From an uncultured Eubacterium sp. (lineage in GTDB: Bacteria; Bacillota; Clostridia; Lachnospirales; Lachnospiraceae), in contig CAJUIL010000001.1 in the NCBI GenBank assembly GCA_910586225.1, positions 1 through 64,000 on the forward strand: a stretch of 64,000 nucleotides of DNA, given 5' to 3'. Made by a program: the position numbers and the translations under genes. The notes under the pieces were generated by a model that was not told where the DNA came from, made no database searches, and worked only from the letters and a program-made list of their open reading frames with translations. Positions 33,334 through 41,626 of the stretch are shown in pieces; positions within the stretch are counted from its first letter, which is position 1; each line of letters starts with the position of its first letter.

Positions 33334-34330
33334 CGATCTCGTCACCTCCGCCTCTGGAAATAACGATTTCAGCGGAATCCTCCAACTTACGTATTACAGC
33401 AACAATCTTCTGCTGTGCTTCTTCTACATCCTTCATTCGTACCGGACCCATAAATTCCATGTCTTCCTCTATCATCGCAGCAAGACGCTTGGACAGGTTT
33501 TTGAGGATCGCGCCCTTGACTTCCTCGTTCGCACCCTTGAGCGCAACCGCAAGGTCGCTGTTCTCCACATCACGCAGCACACGCTGGATCGCACGGTCGT
33601 CCAACAGGAGAATATCTTCGAATACGAACATCTTCTTGCGGATCTCGTCTGCCAATTCCGGTTCTTCGACTTCGAGTGTTTCCATAATGTGTTTTTCTGT
33701 ACTGCGGTCTACGGTATTTAAAATGCTTACGATCGCATCGACACCGCCGACAATCGTGTAATCCTGGTTTGCCAAGGACGCGAGCTTGCGTTCCAGCACG
33801 CTTTCCACTTCCTTGATCACGTCCGGAGACGTACGGTCCATCATTGCGATACGCCTTGCAACGTCCGCCTGCTTTTCCGGATCCAGGGAACCGATGATCA
33901 TAGATGCCTGGTTCGGAGACAGATAGGACAAGATCATGGCAATCGTCTGCGGATGCTCATCCTGGATAAAGTTCAATACCTGACTCGCATCTGTCTTACG
34001 CACAAATTCGAACGGACGCACCTGCAGCGAAGCTGTCAGCTTTGTAATAACCTGCTGCGCGCGCTCCTCGCCCAACGCCTTGTCCAACAGATCCTTCGCG
34101 TAGCCAATGCCGCCTTCTGATATGTATTGCTGTGCCAGACACACCTGATAAAATTCATTGATGATATCGTCTTTTAGCTGCGGTGCGATACTTCTTGTAT
34201 TCGCGATCTCCAGTGTCAGCTCCTCTATCTCATCTTCTTTTAAATATCTGAATATACTTGCTGATTTTTCCGGTCCCAACGCGATCAGAAGAACTGCCGC
34301 TTTTTGTAGACCACTCATCTTATCTGCCAT
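33326..34330 (-). CDS. fliG: flagellar motor switch protein FliG
   Basis: A 334-aa C-ring torque protein. The N-terminal FliF-binding domain, the middle domain with the EHPQ motif (DEHPQTIAMILSYL), and the C-terminal domain with the charged torque helix (DEIRKKMFVFEDILLLDDRA) are all evident. The length matches the family. It follows fliF by 19 nt and overlaps fliH by a few nt. Confidence 0.97.
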   Translation of the reverse strand: MADKMSGLQKAAVLLIALGPEKSASIFRYLKEDEIEELTLEIANTRSIAPQLKDDIINEFYQVCLAQQYISEGGIGYAKDLLDKALGEERAQQVITKLTASLQVRPFEFVRKTDASQVLNFIQDEHPQTIAMILSYLSPNQASMIIGSLDPEKQADVARRIAMMDRTSPDVIKEVESVLERKLASLANQDYTIVGGVDAIVSILNTVDRSTEKHIMETLEVEEPELADEIRKKMFVFEDILLLDDRAIQRVLRDVENSDLAVALKGANEEVKGAILKNLSKRLAAMIEEDMEFMGPVRMKDVEEAQQKIVAVIRKLEDSAEIVISRGGGDEIVV

Positions 34331-34349
34331 GTCTCTCCCTCAATTTTAC

Positions 34350-35969
34350 TTATTCCCAGTCCTCATTGAGCCAGTTACGCAGCAAAGACGCAACGGCCTC
34401 TGGTTTTTCTTCTACGAATTTTTCGATCAGCACTCTTGCTTCGGACTTTTCCTTGAAGCCGATATCCTCCAGGCTTTCTTCCTCGTTCTCCTTTGTCGTC
34501 TGCAGCAGAGTCTCTACGGATAATTCCGGCTCCAGCTCCGGCGCTTTTTCTTTTCTCGTACTCATAAATACTACAAAACCCAGCAATGCAAAGATCAATA
34601 CCGCCAGTACGATCTCCAGATAATCTGAGAATGTCCTTCCGCTTCCCTCAGATGGGATAAACAGCGGTTCCTGATAAGCAACCACGGAAATCCGCTCTGC
34701 GTCGATACCGCTTGCTTTTGCGATCGCATCGATCGTACGCTCGTCCACATCCTGCATCTGGGAGCCCTGGCTCTCGATCTGCGCGCAATACTCCTCAAAC
34801 GTCGTACCTTCCAGATCACCATTGATCCGGAGTGTATCTTCATCATATTTTATGTAGGTTTTCAGTGTAACAGCCAAGGATGCCTCGTCATATAAAATAC
34901 TGCCGATACCAGCTTCCGTGCTTTCCAAATACTCATCCAGCGCATAATCTCTGGAAGAATCCGAAATATTCTGCTGCGTCTGATCCCCGTCAGTGATCAT
35001 ATAGTTGCCGTCTTCCCCGTTCGCATCCGTACCCGGCACATTTGCTCCTCCGGAAACTGTGGATTCGTCATAGGTCTGGTCACGCTGGAGATAACCATTG
35101 TCACGGCCGTCTGCTACGCCATATTTTTTACTGCTTGTCGTTTTTTTATCAAAATTCAGCGGCAGGTTCAGTCCAACTTCTACATTCTGATACTGCCCAG
35201 TGCCAAGCAGAACATCTTTTACATTGCCTTTTACCTTATTTTCTACCTTCTGCTGATAAGAAAGCTGGGACGCCGTCATGCCTGATGCCGTCGTCAGGTC
35301 ACCCATACCGCCCGAATAAAGCAGGTTCAGATTGCTGTCCATAATCGAAATGTTATCTGTCGTCTTATTTCCAAGTCCGGTCGCGATCATACGCGCCAAG
35401 CCAAGCGCCTGCTCCTCGGACATTTCACCATCCAGCGTCAGGAATACTTCTGCAAAGGACTCTCTTGTACTGGAAATAAGCGTACCATCGTTCTCCGGAA
35501 TATCCAGGACGACGCTTGCGCTTTCTACATTTTCCAGTGACTCCAGTATTCTAGCGAGCCGCTTTTCCTCTTGCTCCTTCAACAGCTTCGCTTTATCGCC
35601 CTCGGTCGTACTCAGGCTGCCGTTTAAGATCTCTTTCAGCGCTGAGTCCTCTGTGCTGATCGCGTTAGAACCAAGCAAAATATTTGCGGCCGCAGAATCT
35701 TTTTGCTTGATCGAAAACGTCAGCCCGTTTTCCGACACTTCATTATAGATTTCTGCGTCATTTAAAAGCGTCTGTACTTGTGAGGCTTCTTTTGCGTTTT
35801 CACACATTTTAATAATCATCATCTTTGGACGTGTCAGTACAACCGAAAGGATCGCTATTGCAATGATCACGACCAGTGTTGAACTCACAAGAATCATCTG
35901 CTGTTTTTTTGTGAATTTTTTCCACCATTCTACGATGTTATTTAATAGTTCTCTTATTTTATCCGGCAT
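34350..35969 (-). CDS. fliF: flagellar MS-ring protein FliF
   Basis: A 539-aa membrane ring on which the motor is built. Two membrane helices flank the protein (about residues 24-46 and 445-468), enclosing ring-building motifs (LLNDAEIYNEVSENGLTFSI, LARILESLENVESASVVLD). The C-terminal cytoplasmic tail (SLEDIGFKEKSEARVLIEKF) provides the FliG-binding segment. It sits between fliE and fliG. About 120 nt upstream separate it from fliE and hold no visible gene. Confidence 0.96.
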   Translation of the reverse strand: MPDKIRELLNNIVEWWKKFTKKQQMILVSSTLVVIIAIAILSVVLTRPKMMIIKMCENAKEASQVQTLLNDAEIYNEVSENGLTFSIKQKDSAAANILLGSNAISTEDSALKEILNGSLSTTEGDKAKLLKEQEEKRLARILESLENVESASVVLDIPENDGTLISSTRESFAEVFLTLDGEMSEEQALGLARMIATGLGNKTTDNISIMDSNLNLLYSGGMGDLTTASGMTASQLSYQQKVENKVKGNVKDVLLGTGQYQNVEVGLNLPLNFDKKTTSSKKYGVADGRDNGYLQRDQTYDESTVSGGANVPGTDANGEDGNYMITDGDQTQQNISDSSRDYALDEYLESTEAGIGSILYDEASLAVTLKTYIKYDEDTLRINGDLEGTTFEEYCAQIESQGSQMQDVDERTIDAIAKASGIDAERISVVAYQEPLFIPSEGSGRTFSDYLEIVLAVLIFALLGFVVFMSTRKEKAPELEPELSVETLLQTTKENEEESLEDIGFKEKSEARVLIEKFVEEKPEAVASLLRNWLNEDWE

Positions 35970-36090
35970 TTTATTCCACTCTCCGTATTCAAATCTCCTG
36001 ATCCTCCAAACTTCCTAACAGCCCGGACCCGCCGGACTTTCCTCTGTTTTTCCTGGCGCACGCCGTCTGCCACCCGGAATCGTCTATTTA

Positions 36091-36411
36091 TTATATCTGC
36101 ATCTGCATGATCTCGCGGTAAACCTCCAGCAGCTTATCCTTAACTGCCACCGTATACTGCAGAGAAATATTTGCCTTTGACTGTGCGACCAAAAGGTCAT
36201 GCGTATTTTCCGACTGCCCCATTGCAAATTGAATCATTGCTGATTCCGCGCTATTATGTAAATCATTCGTTTCCTCTACCATACCAAGGGCCGACTGAAA
36301 TACCGTCTCAAAATCTTCTGTATTTTCCTGCGCTGCTATCTCAAACTGCTTTTGTGCGTTCAAAAACGCCGTTTCAGCTGCCGTAGCCTGCGATATACCT
36401 GATACATCCAT
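36091..36411 (-). CDS. fliE: flagellar hook-basal body complex protein FliE
   Basis: A 106-aa protein joining the MS ring to the rod. It has the family pattern FETVFQSALGMVEETNDLHN and the C-terminal segment LVAQSKANISLQYTVAVKDK, which ends with the typical EIMQMQI. Length and position (flgB-flgC-fliE-fliF) are canonical. Confidence 0.95.
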   Translation of the reverse strand: MDVSGISQATAAETAFLNAQKQFEIAAQENTEDFETVFQSALGMVEETNDLHNSAESAMIQFAMGQSENTHDLLVAQSKANISLQYTVAVKDKLLEVYREIMQMQI

Positions 36412-36449
36412 ATGTTTCCTCTCCCAATTTTATCATTTTGCGGTTACTG

Positions 36450-36896
36450 TTACTTTCCTATTTGAAGTCCTGCCTGAGCCATCGCTTTGCTGGCGCCAAA
36501 CGCCGTAATATTCGCTTCATACGCGCGGCTTGCGTCGATCAAGTTCGTCATTTCCGTCACAAGATTCACATTTGGATAGGAAACATAACCGTTCTCATCC
36601 GCATCCGGATGGGATGGATCATATTCCATAATAAAATCGGTTGTCGTATCCTCTATGACCTCTACTACCTTTACACCGTTGCCGATATGGCTGCCGCGTT
36701 TTCTGCTTTCTGTCAGATAGCGGTCAAACCGGTTGACTCCTTTTTCCTGGAACGATACGACCTTACGGCGATAGGTAGTGCCTGTCTCGGTCCTTGTCGT
36801 ATTTACATTCGCAAGATTCTCCGCGATAATATCCGCACGGAACTGCTGCGCCGTCATACCCGACGCACTGATATTAAACGATTGAAATAATGCCAT
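36450..36896 (-). CDS. flgC: flagellar basal-body rod protein FlgC
   Basis: A 148-aa proximal rod protein. The N-terminal helix motif ALFQSFNISASGMTAQQFRA and RADIIAENLANVNTTRT are diagnostic, and the C-terminal helix VTEMTNLIDASRAYEANITA matches the rod/hook family. It lies 52 nt after flgB and precedes fliE. Confidence 0.97.
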   Translation of the reverse strand: MALFQSFNISASGMTAQQFRADIIAENLANVNTTRTETGTTYRRKVVSFQEKGVNRFDRYLTESRKRGSHIGNGVKVVEVIEDTTTDFIMEYDPSHPDADENGYVSYPNVNLVTEMTNLIDASRAYEANITAFGASKAMAQAGLQIGK

Positions 36897-36948
36897 AAGC
36901 TTACATCCCTTCTTATAAACAAACTATTTTCTTTTGTACCTGTCTATC

Positions 36949-37350
36949 TTACTTGCTGATCGCCATACGCATACGCGAAAATTCCTGTGAAATGCTGTCC
37001 GTAAGTGCAGAATAGCGGATCTGCTCGGATGCCAGCTCTACATTTTCTGTATGCATATCTACATTATTGCCGTCTAAACGATAAGAATAAGCTTCCGCTG
37101 CCATATCAATCTGTGAGGTTGCGGTCAGACGGCCCAGATTCACATTATGTATCTTTTTGTCCAGATTACGGTTAAACTTGGAATCCATCAGCTCCCGCTC
37201 CAGCAGCGACTGAAAATCCACATCATGCCTTTTATATTCCGGCGTAGTCGCGTTCGCGATATTGTTAGCAAGCGTGCTTTCTCTCAGCCAGCTCGCATCC
37301 GCCGCTTTATCTAGTACATTAATATAATCAAACGCAGATGACTGAAACAT
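36949..37350 (-). CDS. flgB: flagellar basal-body rod protein FlgB
   Basis: A 133-aa proximal rod protein and first gene of the fla/che operon. It has the rod motif LRESTLANNIANATTPEYKR and a C-terminal helix (NVELASEQIRYSALTDSIS). A GAGGAGGG SD precedes the ATG, and a sigma-A promoter ends about 60 nt upstream. It is directly downstream of codY, the same neighbour order as in B. subtilis. Confidence 0.97.
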   Translation of the reverse strand: MFQSSAFDYINVLDKAADASWLRESTLANNIANATTPEYKRHDVDFQSLLERELMDSKFNRNLDKKIHNVNLGRLTATSQIDMAAEAYSYRLDGNNVDMHTENVELASEQIRYSALTDSISQEFSRMRMAISK

Positions 37351-37412
37351 AATATTCCCTCCTCAATCTATGTATTCTTTATTTATTTCTCTCTATTTCT
37401 ACTCTATAATAC

Positions 37413-37440
37413 ATTATAATTAATCGCAGGATTTTTACAA
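37413..37440 (-). promoter_or_regulatory. fla/che operon promoter upstream of flgB
   Basis: -35 TTGTAA (37435-37440), 16-nt spacer, -10 TATAAT (37413-37418). It lies in the 174-nt spacer between codY and flgB and reads into flgB. No sigma-D consensus is seen here, consistent with the operon encoding sigma-D itself. Confidence 0.6.
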
Positions 37441-37479
37441 GAGTATTTTTTCTCGATATGATAATTTTTTTGTCGAAAT

Positions 37480-37545
37480 ACATCCACAAATTGCAACAAT
37501 ATGCAAAAAAAGGAAGCCGCCGCGTTACGGTGTACAGATTCCCTT
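37480..37545 (-). terminator. possible intrinsic terminator of codY
   Basis: Directly after the codY stop codon there is a GC-rich segment (GGAATC...CGGCGGCTTCC, imperfect pairing) followed by an uninterrupted T7 run on the minus strand. The stem is weak and interrupted, so termination may be partial and allow read-through into flgB. Confidence 0.35.
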
Positions 37546-38319
37546 TTGATTTTTTCGTTTGATCGTATCCAGCTCGGAAAAGACAACATCGTTTACAACT
37601 TTAATATAAGTCCCTTTCATTCCCGACGAACGCGATTCAATGACACCTGCACTTTCAAACTTGCGCAGAGCGTTCACGATTACAGAACGCGTAATACCGA
37701 CGCGGTCTGCTACCTTGCTTGCAACAAGAATCCCTTCGGTTCCATTCAGTTCTTCAAAAATATGGATGATCGCTTCCAGCTCGGAAAAGGATAAGGTACT
37801 GATCGCAGAGCGGACAATCTGTAGCTTTCTTGTCTCCTCTTCGCTCTCCTCATTGACAGAACGCATCATTTCAAGCCCCACAACCGTAGTTCCGTATTCA
37901 CATAATATGATATCGTCAATATCGTACGGATCCTCGCTGCGGTACACGAACAACGTTCCCAGACGCTCGCCCGCTATATCGATCGGCGTAATGATTGCTG
38001 CGTATTTTTGGATATTATGTATAAAACCAAGCGTTTCCAGATTTACATTTTCTTTCGTAGACAAAATGCCAAGCAGACGTTCATTTAACATCCCGTCGAT
38101 ATGCTTGCCGACTTCATCCCCGATAAGCTCCGAAATTTCTGGTATCCCGCTGCAGCGGCTTGTTCCTAGTATCTTGCCTTTTTTGCTTATCACAAGGATA
38201 TTGGATCGCAGGATGTCCGTCATAACCCCGCAGATATCGTTGAACACGACCTTGGATGAATTATTATTATGTAGAAGCTTGTTGATCTTTCTCGTCTTAT
38301 CCAGCAGTTGAACACTCAT
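37525..38319 (-). CDS. codY: GTP-sensing global transcriptional repressor CodY
   Basis: A 264-aa nutrient-responsive regulator that binds GTP and branched-chain amino acids. The N-terminal GAF domain covers about residues 1-155 (RSNILVISKKGKILGTSRC, FVYRSEDPYDIDDI), and the C-terminal winged helix-turn-helix contains the family's DNA-recognition sequence ASKVADRVGITRSVIVNALR. AGGAGGTG lies 10 nt before the ATG. It sits immediately before flgB. CodY-like boxes overlap its own promoter, suggesting autoregulation. Confidence 0.97.
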   Translation of the reverse strand: MSVQLLDKTRKINKLLHNNNSSKVVFNDICGVMTDILRSNILVISKKGKILGTSRCSGIPEISELIGDEVGKHIDGMLNERLLGILSTKENVNLETLGFIHNIQKYAAIITPIDIAGERLGTLFVYRSEDPYDIDDIILCEYGTTVVGLEMMRSVNEESEEETRKLQIVRSAISTLSFSELEAIIHIFEELNGTEGILVASKVADRVGITRSVIVNALRKFESAGVIESRSSGMKGTYIKVVNDVVFSELDTIKRKNQKGICTP

Positions 38320-38381
38320 ATCCTGACTGCACCTCCTTTTGTATCGACATAAGCTTCGGGCATTTTGCCCTATTTAGAATT

Positions 38382-38410
38382 ATGATAACATTTCCTGTCT
38401 GAAAATTCAA
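38382..38410 (-). promoter_or_regulatory. codY promoter
   Basis: -35 TTGAAT (38405-38410), 17-nt spacer, -10 TATCAT (38382-38387), with a leader of about 55 nt to the codY start. The -35 overlaps a CodY-like box. Confidence 0.6.
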
Positions 38411-38448
38411 CTGATTTATCATATTTTTTGTTGAATTTTCTGAATTGT
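38393..38448. promoter_or_regulatory. two CodY-box-like operators
   Basis: Compared with the CodY consensus AATTTTCWGAAAATT, the segment 38434-38448 (AATTTTCTGAATTGT) matches 12 of 15 positions and the segment ending TCTGAAAATT at 38407 matches 11 of 15. One overlaps the codY -35 and the other lies about 30 nt further upstream, fitting autorepression by CodY (inference). Confidence 0.5.
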
Positions 38449-38495
38449 TTGAAACAGTTCAAAAAAGCGATTCTGACATACTTCCAGACGCTAAA

Positions 38496-38543
38496 CAAAT
38501 AAAAATGCCGGATTCCATCGCTTATGCAATGTCTCCAGCATTT
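38496..38543 (-). terminator. Rho-independent terminator of tRNA-Glu
   Basis: On the minus strand AAATGCTGGA (38534-38543) pairs with TCCGGCATTT (38503-38512), 10 bp with one G-U, followed by TTTATTTGTTT. It lies about 27 nt after the tRNA 3' end. Confidence 0.75.
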
Positions 38544-38569
38544 CCCCGGAAAGCCCGGATTTTTGATAA

Positions 38570-38641
38570 CAGTCCGTACGGGAATCGAACCCGTGTTTCC
38601 GCCGTGAGAGGGCGGCGTCTTGACCGCTTGACCAACGGACC
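38570..38641 (-). tRNA. tRNA-Glu, anticodon CTC
   Basis: A 72-nt cloverleaf read on the minus strand: acceptor GGTCCGT paired with ACGGACT (first pair G-U), D arm GTCAAGCGGTCAAGAC, anticodon stem CCGCC/GGCGG with loop CTCTCAC, and T arm ACGGG-TTCGATT-CCCGT. The anticodon CTC occupies 38606-38608 (minus strand), decoding GAG. The discriminator is G and the 3' CCA is not encoded, so it must be added enzymatically. Confidence 0.95.
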
Positions 38642-38653
38642 ATGACCATAAGT

Positions 38654-38682
38654 ATAGTATCACGACTGGATAAAAAATGCAA
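38654..38682 (-). promoter_or_regulatory. tRNA-Glu promoter
   Basis: -35 TTGCAT (38677-38682), 17-nt spacer, -10 TACTAT (38654-38659), ending about 12 nt before the mature tRNA 5' end. The spacing and position are ideal for a stable-RNA promoter. Confidence 0.8.
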
Positions 38683-38749
38683 GTGTTTTTTACAATTTTT
38701 TTTAAAATTTTTTACACCCATTTTACACCCCGCCGTGATACGTACTGAC

Positions 38750-38773
38750 GCTTAAAATCCAGCCATTTTAAGC
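38750..38773 (-). repeat. stem-loop overlapping the galE stop codon
   Basis: GCTTAAAAT (38750-38758) and ATTTTAAGC (38765-38773) form a perfect 9-bp stem with a 6-nt loop; the galE TAA lies within it. No U-tract follows on the minus strand, so termination efficiency is uncertain. Confidence 0.5.
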
Positions 38774-39787
38774 CTCTTCATATCCGTTCGGATTATTTTT
38801 CTGCCATCTCCAAGAATCCTCGCACATTTCCAAGATCCCGTTTTCCGCTTTCCAGCCAAGCTCTTTTTCTGCCTTATCTGCATTGGAATAACAGGTAGCA
38901 ATATCTCCTGCGCGGCGCGGCTTGATCACATACGGTATCTTTACGCCGTTTGCCTTTTCAAAATTCTTTACGATATCCAGCACGCTGTACCCGTGTCCGG
39001 TTCCCAGATTGTAAATGCAAAGCCCCGCGTGCTCCTCAATCTTTTTTAAAGCCTTGACATGACCGACTGCAAGGTCTACGACATGGATATAATCTCTGAC
39101 GCCTGTGCCGTCCGGCGTGTCGTAATCATCGCCAAATACGCCAAGCTCTTTTAACTTGCCAACAGCTACCTGTGTGATATAAGGCATCAGGTTGTTTGGA
39201 ATGCCGTTTGGATTTTCTCCCATCAGGCCGCTCTTATGCGCGCCGATCGGATTAAAGTAACGCAGTAAAATAACGTTCCACTCTGTATCTGCCTTTTGGA
39301 TATCAGAAAGCACCTGCTCCAGCATAGATTTTGTCCAGCCGTACGGGTTTGTACACTCTCCCTTTGGGCATTCCTCTGTGATCGGGATCTGCTGCGGATT
39401 GCCGTATACCGTTGCCGATGAGGAAAAAATAATGTTCTTGCAGCCGTTTTGACGCATGACATCCACAAGCGTCAGCGTTCCGGAAATATTGTTGTTATAG
39501 TACTCCCAAGGCTTCTGCACGGATTCGCCAACCGCTTTTAACCCCGCAAAGTGGATACAGCTTTCGATTTTATTTTCCGCAAACAGCTTGTTTAAAATAT
39601 CCCTGTCTAAAATATCCCCTCTATAAAAGGTAACCTCCTTGCCTGTGATCTGTTTTACCCGGTCCAATGATTTTTCACTCGCATTGCTCAGATTATCCAG
39701 CACAACGACTTCGTAGCCCGCATTTAACAGCTCCACGCACGTATGACTGCCGATATACCCTGCTCCGCCTGTAACTAAAATTGCCAT
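38768..39787 (-). CDS. galE: UDP-glucose 4-epimerase
   Basis: A 339-aa short-chain dehydrogenase/reductase-fold enzyme interconverting UDP-glucose and UDP-galactose (Leloir pathway and glycan precursor supply). The NAD-binding motif GGAGYIGSHTCVELL is at the N terminus. The catalytic Ser/Tyr-x3-Lys motif is present (SSSATVYGNP and PYGWTKSMLEQ). GGGAGAG precedes the ATG. It is a monocistronic gene transcribed away from the divergent AraC-type regulator, with a 239-nt shared intergenic region. Confidence 0.97.
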   Translation of the reverse strand: MAILVTGGAGYIGSHTCVELLNAGYEVVVLDNLSNASEKSLDRVKQITGKEVTFYRGDILDRDILNKLFAENKIESCIHFAGLKAVGESVQKPWEYYNNNISGTLTLVDVMRQNGCKNIIFSSSATVYGNPQQIPITEECPKGECTNPYGWTKSMLEQVLSDIQKADTEWNVILLRYFNPIGAHKSGLMGENPNGIPNNLMPYITQVAVGKLKELGVFGDDYDTPDGTGVRDYIHVVDLAVGHVKALKKIEEHAGLCIYNLGTGHGYSVLDIVKNFEKANGVKIPYVIKPRRAGDIATCYSNADKAEKELGWKAENGILEMCEDSWRWQKNNPNGYEEA

Positions 39788-39927
39788 AATTTTACTCTCC
39801 CTTCTTCTGATCCCCGCAGCTGCTTTCGCAGCAGAGCGGGAAACGTTTTCTGCATCCTTGTGCTTTTAGTTTATCCTTGTTTATCTGAAATGTACAGAAA
39901 AAAATGTATAATAAATATGTAATTTTG

Positions 39928-39956
39928 TTGCACAAAACACAAAAATACATTATAAT
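39928..39956 (+). promoter_or_regulatory. promoter of the AraC-family regulator
   Basis: -35 TTGCAC (39928-39933), 17-nt spacer, perfect -10 TATAAT (39951-39956). It lies 70 nt before the ATG at 40027 and shows that the ORF extension to 39904 cannot be the true start. Confidence 0.75.
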
Positions 39957-40026
39957 CCTTACCATAAATCATTTCATTCTAAAAACTGTGCAGAAAGCCG
40001 TACAAACTGCCGGAAAGGAAACAGCT

Positions 40027-40887
40027 ATGCATACGAACTATAAAAACTCTTACAAATCGACCGAAAAAGAACTCGTTTCCCTGGCTGTATACAATGTTGG
40101 ATACCAAAAATGCGATCCGCAGTACCAATGGGGACCGGGTATACGCGACCATTATCTGATCCACCACATTATCGCCGGAAAAGGCCGCCTAAAGATCAAC
40201 CAGACGGTATTTGACCTGCAGGCCGGAGACTCCTTTTTGATCTATCCTGACACGGAGGCCTCCTATACCGCCGACGAACACGAACCATGGGAATACGCAT
40301 GGGTCGGCTTTAACGGCTCGGACGCGCCAATCATACTAAAGGCAACCGACTTTACCGCCTCCTGCCCAGTCATTACAAACACACCTTATGGCAAAGAGCT
40401 GACTCACCAGCTCCTTCATATTTATGAGGTGCGCGGCAGCGATTTTGAAAGCGCGGTCGAAATGACAGGCCGGCTGTATACCGCACTGGCGGTATTTTTA
40501 AAAGGCGCCGGACATACGCCGGTACAGAATAATTACCATACTTATGTGCAAAAAGCGATCGAATATATTACCGCCCATTATTCCTATCCGATCACGGTTG
40601 AGGACATTGCGGATTACGTGGGTCTGAGCCGCAGCCATTTGTTCCGCTCGTTTGAAACGGTGCTGCACATTTCCCCAAAGGAATATCTGTCTCAGTTCCG
40701 TATTAAACAAGCCTGCTACCTGCTGCGGCATTCCAGCCTGTCCATCACGGCAATCGCCAACTCTGTCGGATTTGAAAGCAGCCTTTACTTTTCCAAAGCG
40801 TTTAAAAAAGTAAAGCAGATGCCGCCGCGTGAATATAAGCAAAAGCACAGCTGCAGCTTAGACAAGTCAGAACAGGAACCGCACTGA
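40027..40887 (+). CDS. AraC-family transcriptional regulator
   Basis: A 286-aa regulator. The N-terminal cupin-like sugar-binding domain spans about residues 20-150 (HHIIAGKGRLKINQTVFDLQ, GDSFLIYPDTEASYTADEHE). The C-terminal double helix-turn-helix spans about residues 185-280 (VEDIADYVGLSRSHLFRSF, ITAIANSVGFESSLYFSKAF). The start at 40027 has AAGGA about 8 nt upstream. Class members typically control sugar utilisation genes. The divergent neighbour is galE, but that it is the target is only inference. Confidence 0.93.
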   Translation: MHTNYKNSYKSTEKELVSLAVYNVGYQKCDPQYQWGPGIRDHYLIHHIIAGKGRLKINQTVFDLQAGDSFLIYPDTEASYTADEHEPWEYAWVGFNGSDAPIILKATDFTASCPVITNTPYGKELTHQLLHIYEVRGSDFESAVEMTGRLYTALAVFLKGAGHTPVQNNYHTYVQKAIEYITAHYSYPITVEDIADYVGLSRSHLFRSFETVLHISPKEYLSQFRIKQACYLLRHSSLSITAIANSVGFESSLYFSKAFKKVKQMPPREYKQKHSCSLDKSEQEPH

Positions 40888-40913
40888 CCGCATAACCATA
40901 ACGGAAAATCATA

Positions 40914-40956
40914 CGCAGGAGCGGACGCCCCAGTCCCTTTACCAGCTGCTCCTGCG
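40914..40956. repeat. inverted repeat downstream of the AraC-type gene
   Basis: CGCAGGAGC (40914-40922) pairs with GCTCCTGCG (40948-40956) across a 25-nt loop. It lies 27 nt after the stop codon. There is no T-run on the plus strand, so terminator function is uncertain. Confidence 0.4.
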
Positions 40957-41064
40957 CCAGCCCCAACGCACGGCATACACAGCTGCAACCCATTTAACAT
41001 AACAGACAGGATGCACCGAGCTATGGCGCAGTTGTAAAAATAGACATAAACATTTAACCGCAGG

Positions 41065-41613
41065 TTAATCAAATAGTTCCGAATATTTCTTTTCCATAAA
41101 TTCGTCCTTATCTACCGTCAATATTTCTTTATACAACACATCTTTGTAAATCTCTAGCCCAAATAAAATCCTCGCCCTATTGCCAGCCCAGCCGCCTACT
41201 TTCTTTTTAATCGCCTGAAAATACTCGCTCTCCTCCTCCTTTTGCTCCGCGCCTTCCTCATTATAAACGACAATCAAAAAAAGCCTCTGGCATAGTTCCG
41301 TCAAGGATAGTTCTGGATAAAAGGCAAATGCAAGCGTCCAAACACTGTCGTATGCCTTTTGTAAAAAGAACTTCTTTCCAATACGGCTCTTTCTCGCATT
41401 TTTAAATTCAATTAAATAAATATGCTCTGCATCTTTTTGATAAAGCGCATCGCAAGAAGCCATCGGCTTACCACCACGGTATACGTCTGCGATTTCTTTT
41501 GTAATCTCATCAAAATTATAAACCATCTGCGCACTCTCGATCAAGGATTGCCCGGCGTCATCTTTTGAGCATTCCGACAGCGTACTGCAGATTTTTGTTT
41601 TATCCAACTGCAT
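41065..41613 (-). CDS. PD-(D/E)XK-like protein, partner of AAA ATPase
   Basis: A 182-aa protein of unrecognised family. Residues about 54-71 show the layout of a PD-(D/E)XK nuclease core: Asp55 in SCDALY, then a hydrophobic strand ending E69-F-K71 (IYLIEFKNA), followed by a helix with conserved-looking QKAYDS. Upstream Glu26 could complete the site. AGAGGA lies before the ATG, and it starts 13 nt after the ATPase stop, so the two are co-transcribed. Nuclease function is inferred from motif spacing; an inactive regulatory fold is possible. Confidence 0.6.
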   Translation of the reverse strand: MQLDKTKICSTLSECSKDDAGQSLIESAQMVYNFDEITKEIADVYRGGKPMASCDALYQKDAEHIYLIEFKNARKSRIGKKFFLQKAYDSVWTLAFAFYPELSLTELCQRLFLIVVYNEEGAEQKEEESEYFQAIKKKVGGWAGNRARILFGLEIYKDVLYKEILTVDKDEFMEKKYSELFD

Positions 41614-41626
41614 TTGTTATCCTCTG

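Larger units (their letters stand above)
38320..38767. other. 448-nt intergenic region between codY and galE
   Basis: No protein-coding gene is supported here. From low to high coordinate it contains the codY SD and promoter, two CodY-like boxes, a Rho-independent terminator, a tRNA-Glu gene with its promoter, an A/T-rich stretch with a direct repeat of TTTTACACCC (about 38710-38730), and a stem-loop that overlaps the galE stop codon. Each is listed separately. Confidence 0.8.

Noticed and set aside
39740..39760. GCCGATAT sigma-D-like -10 upstream of the AraC gene
   Set aside because: It lies in galE coding sequence (the YIGS motif), with no TAAA at the right distance; a consensus sigma-A promoter is nearer the gene.
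40888..41064. small ORFs between the AraC gene and the nuclease-like gene
   Set aside because: No SD, Cys/Ala-rich shadow composition, and they overlap an inverted repeat.
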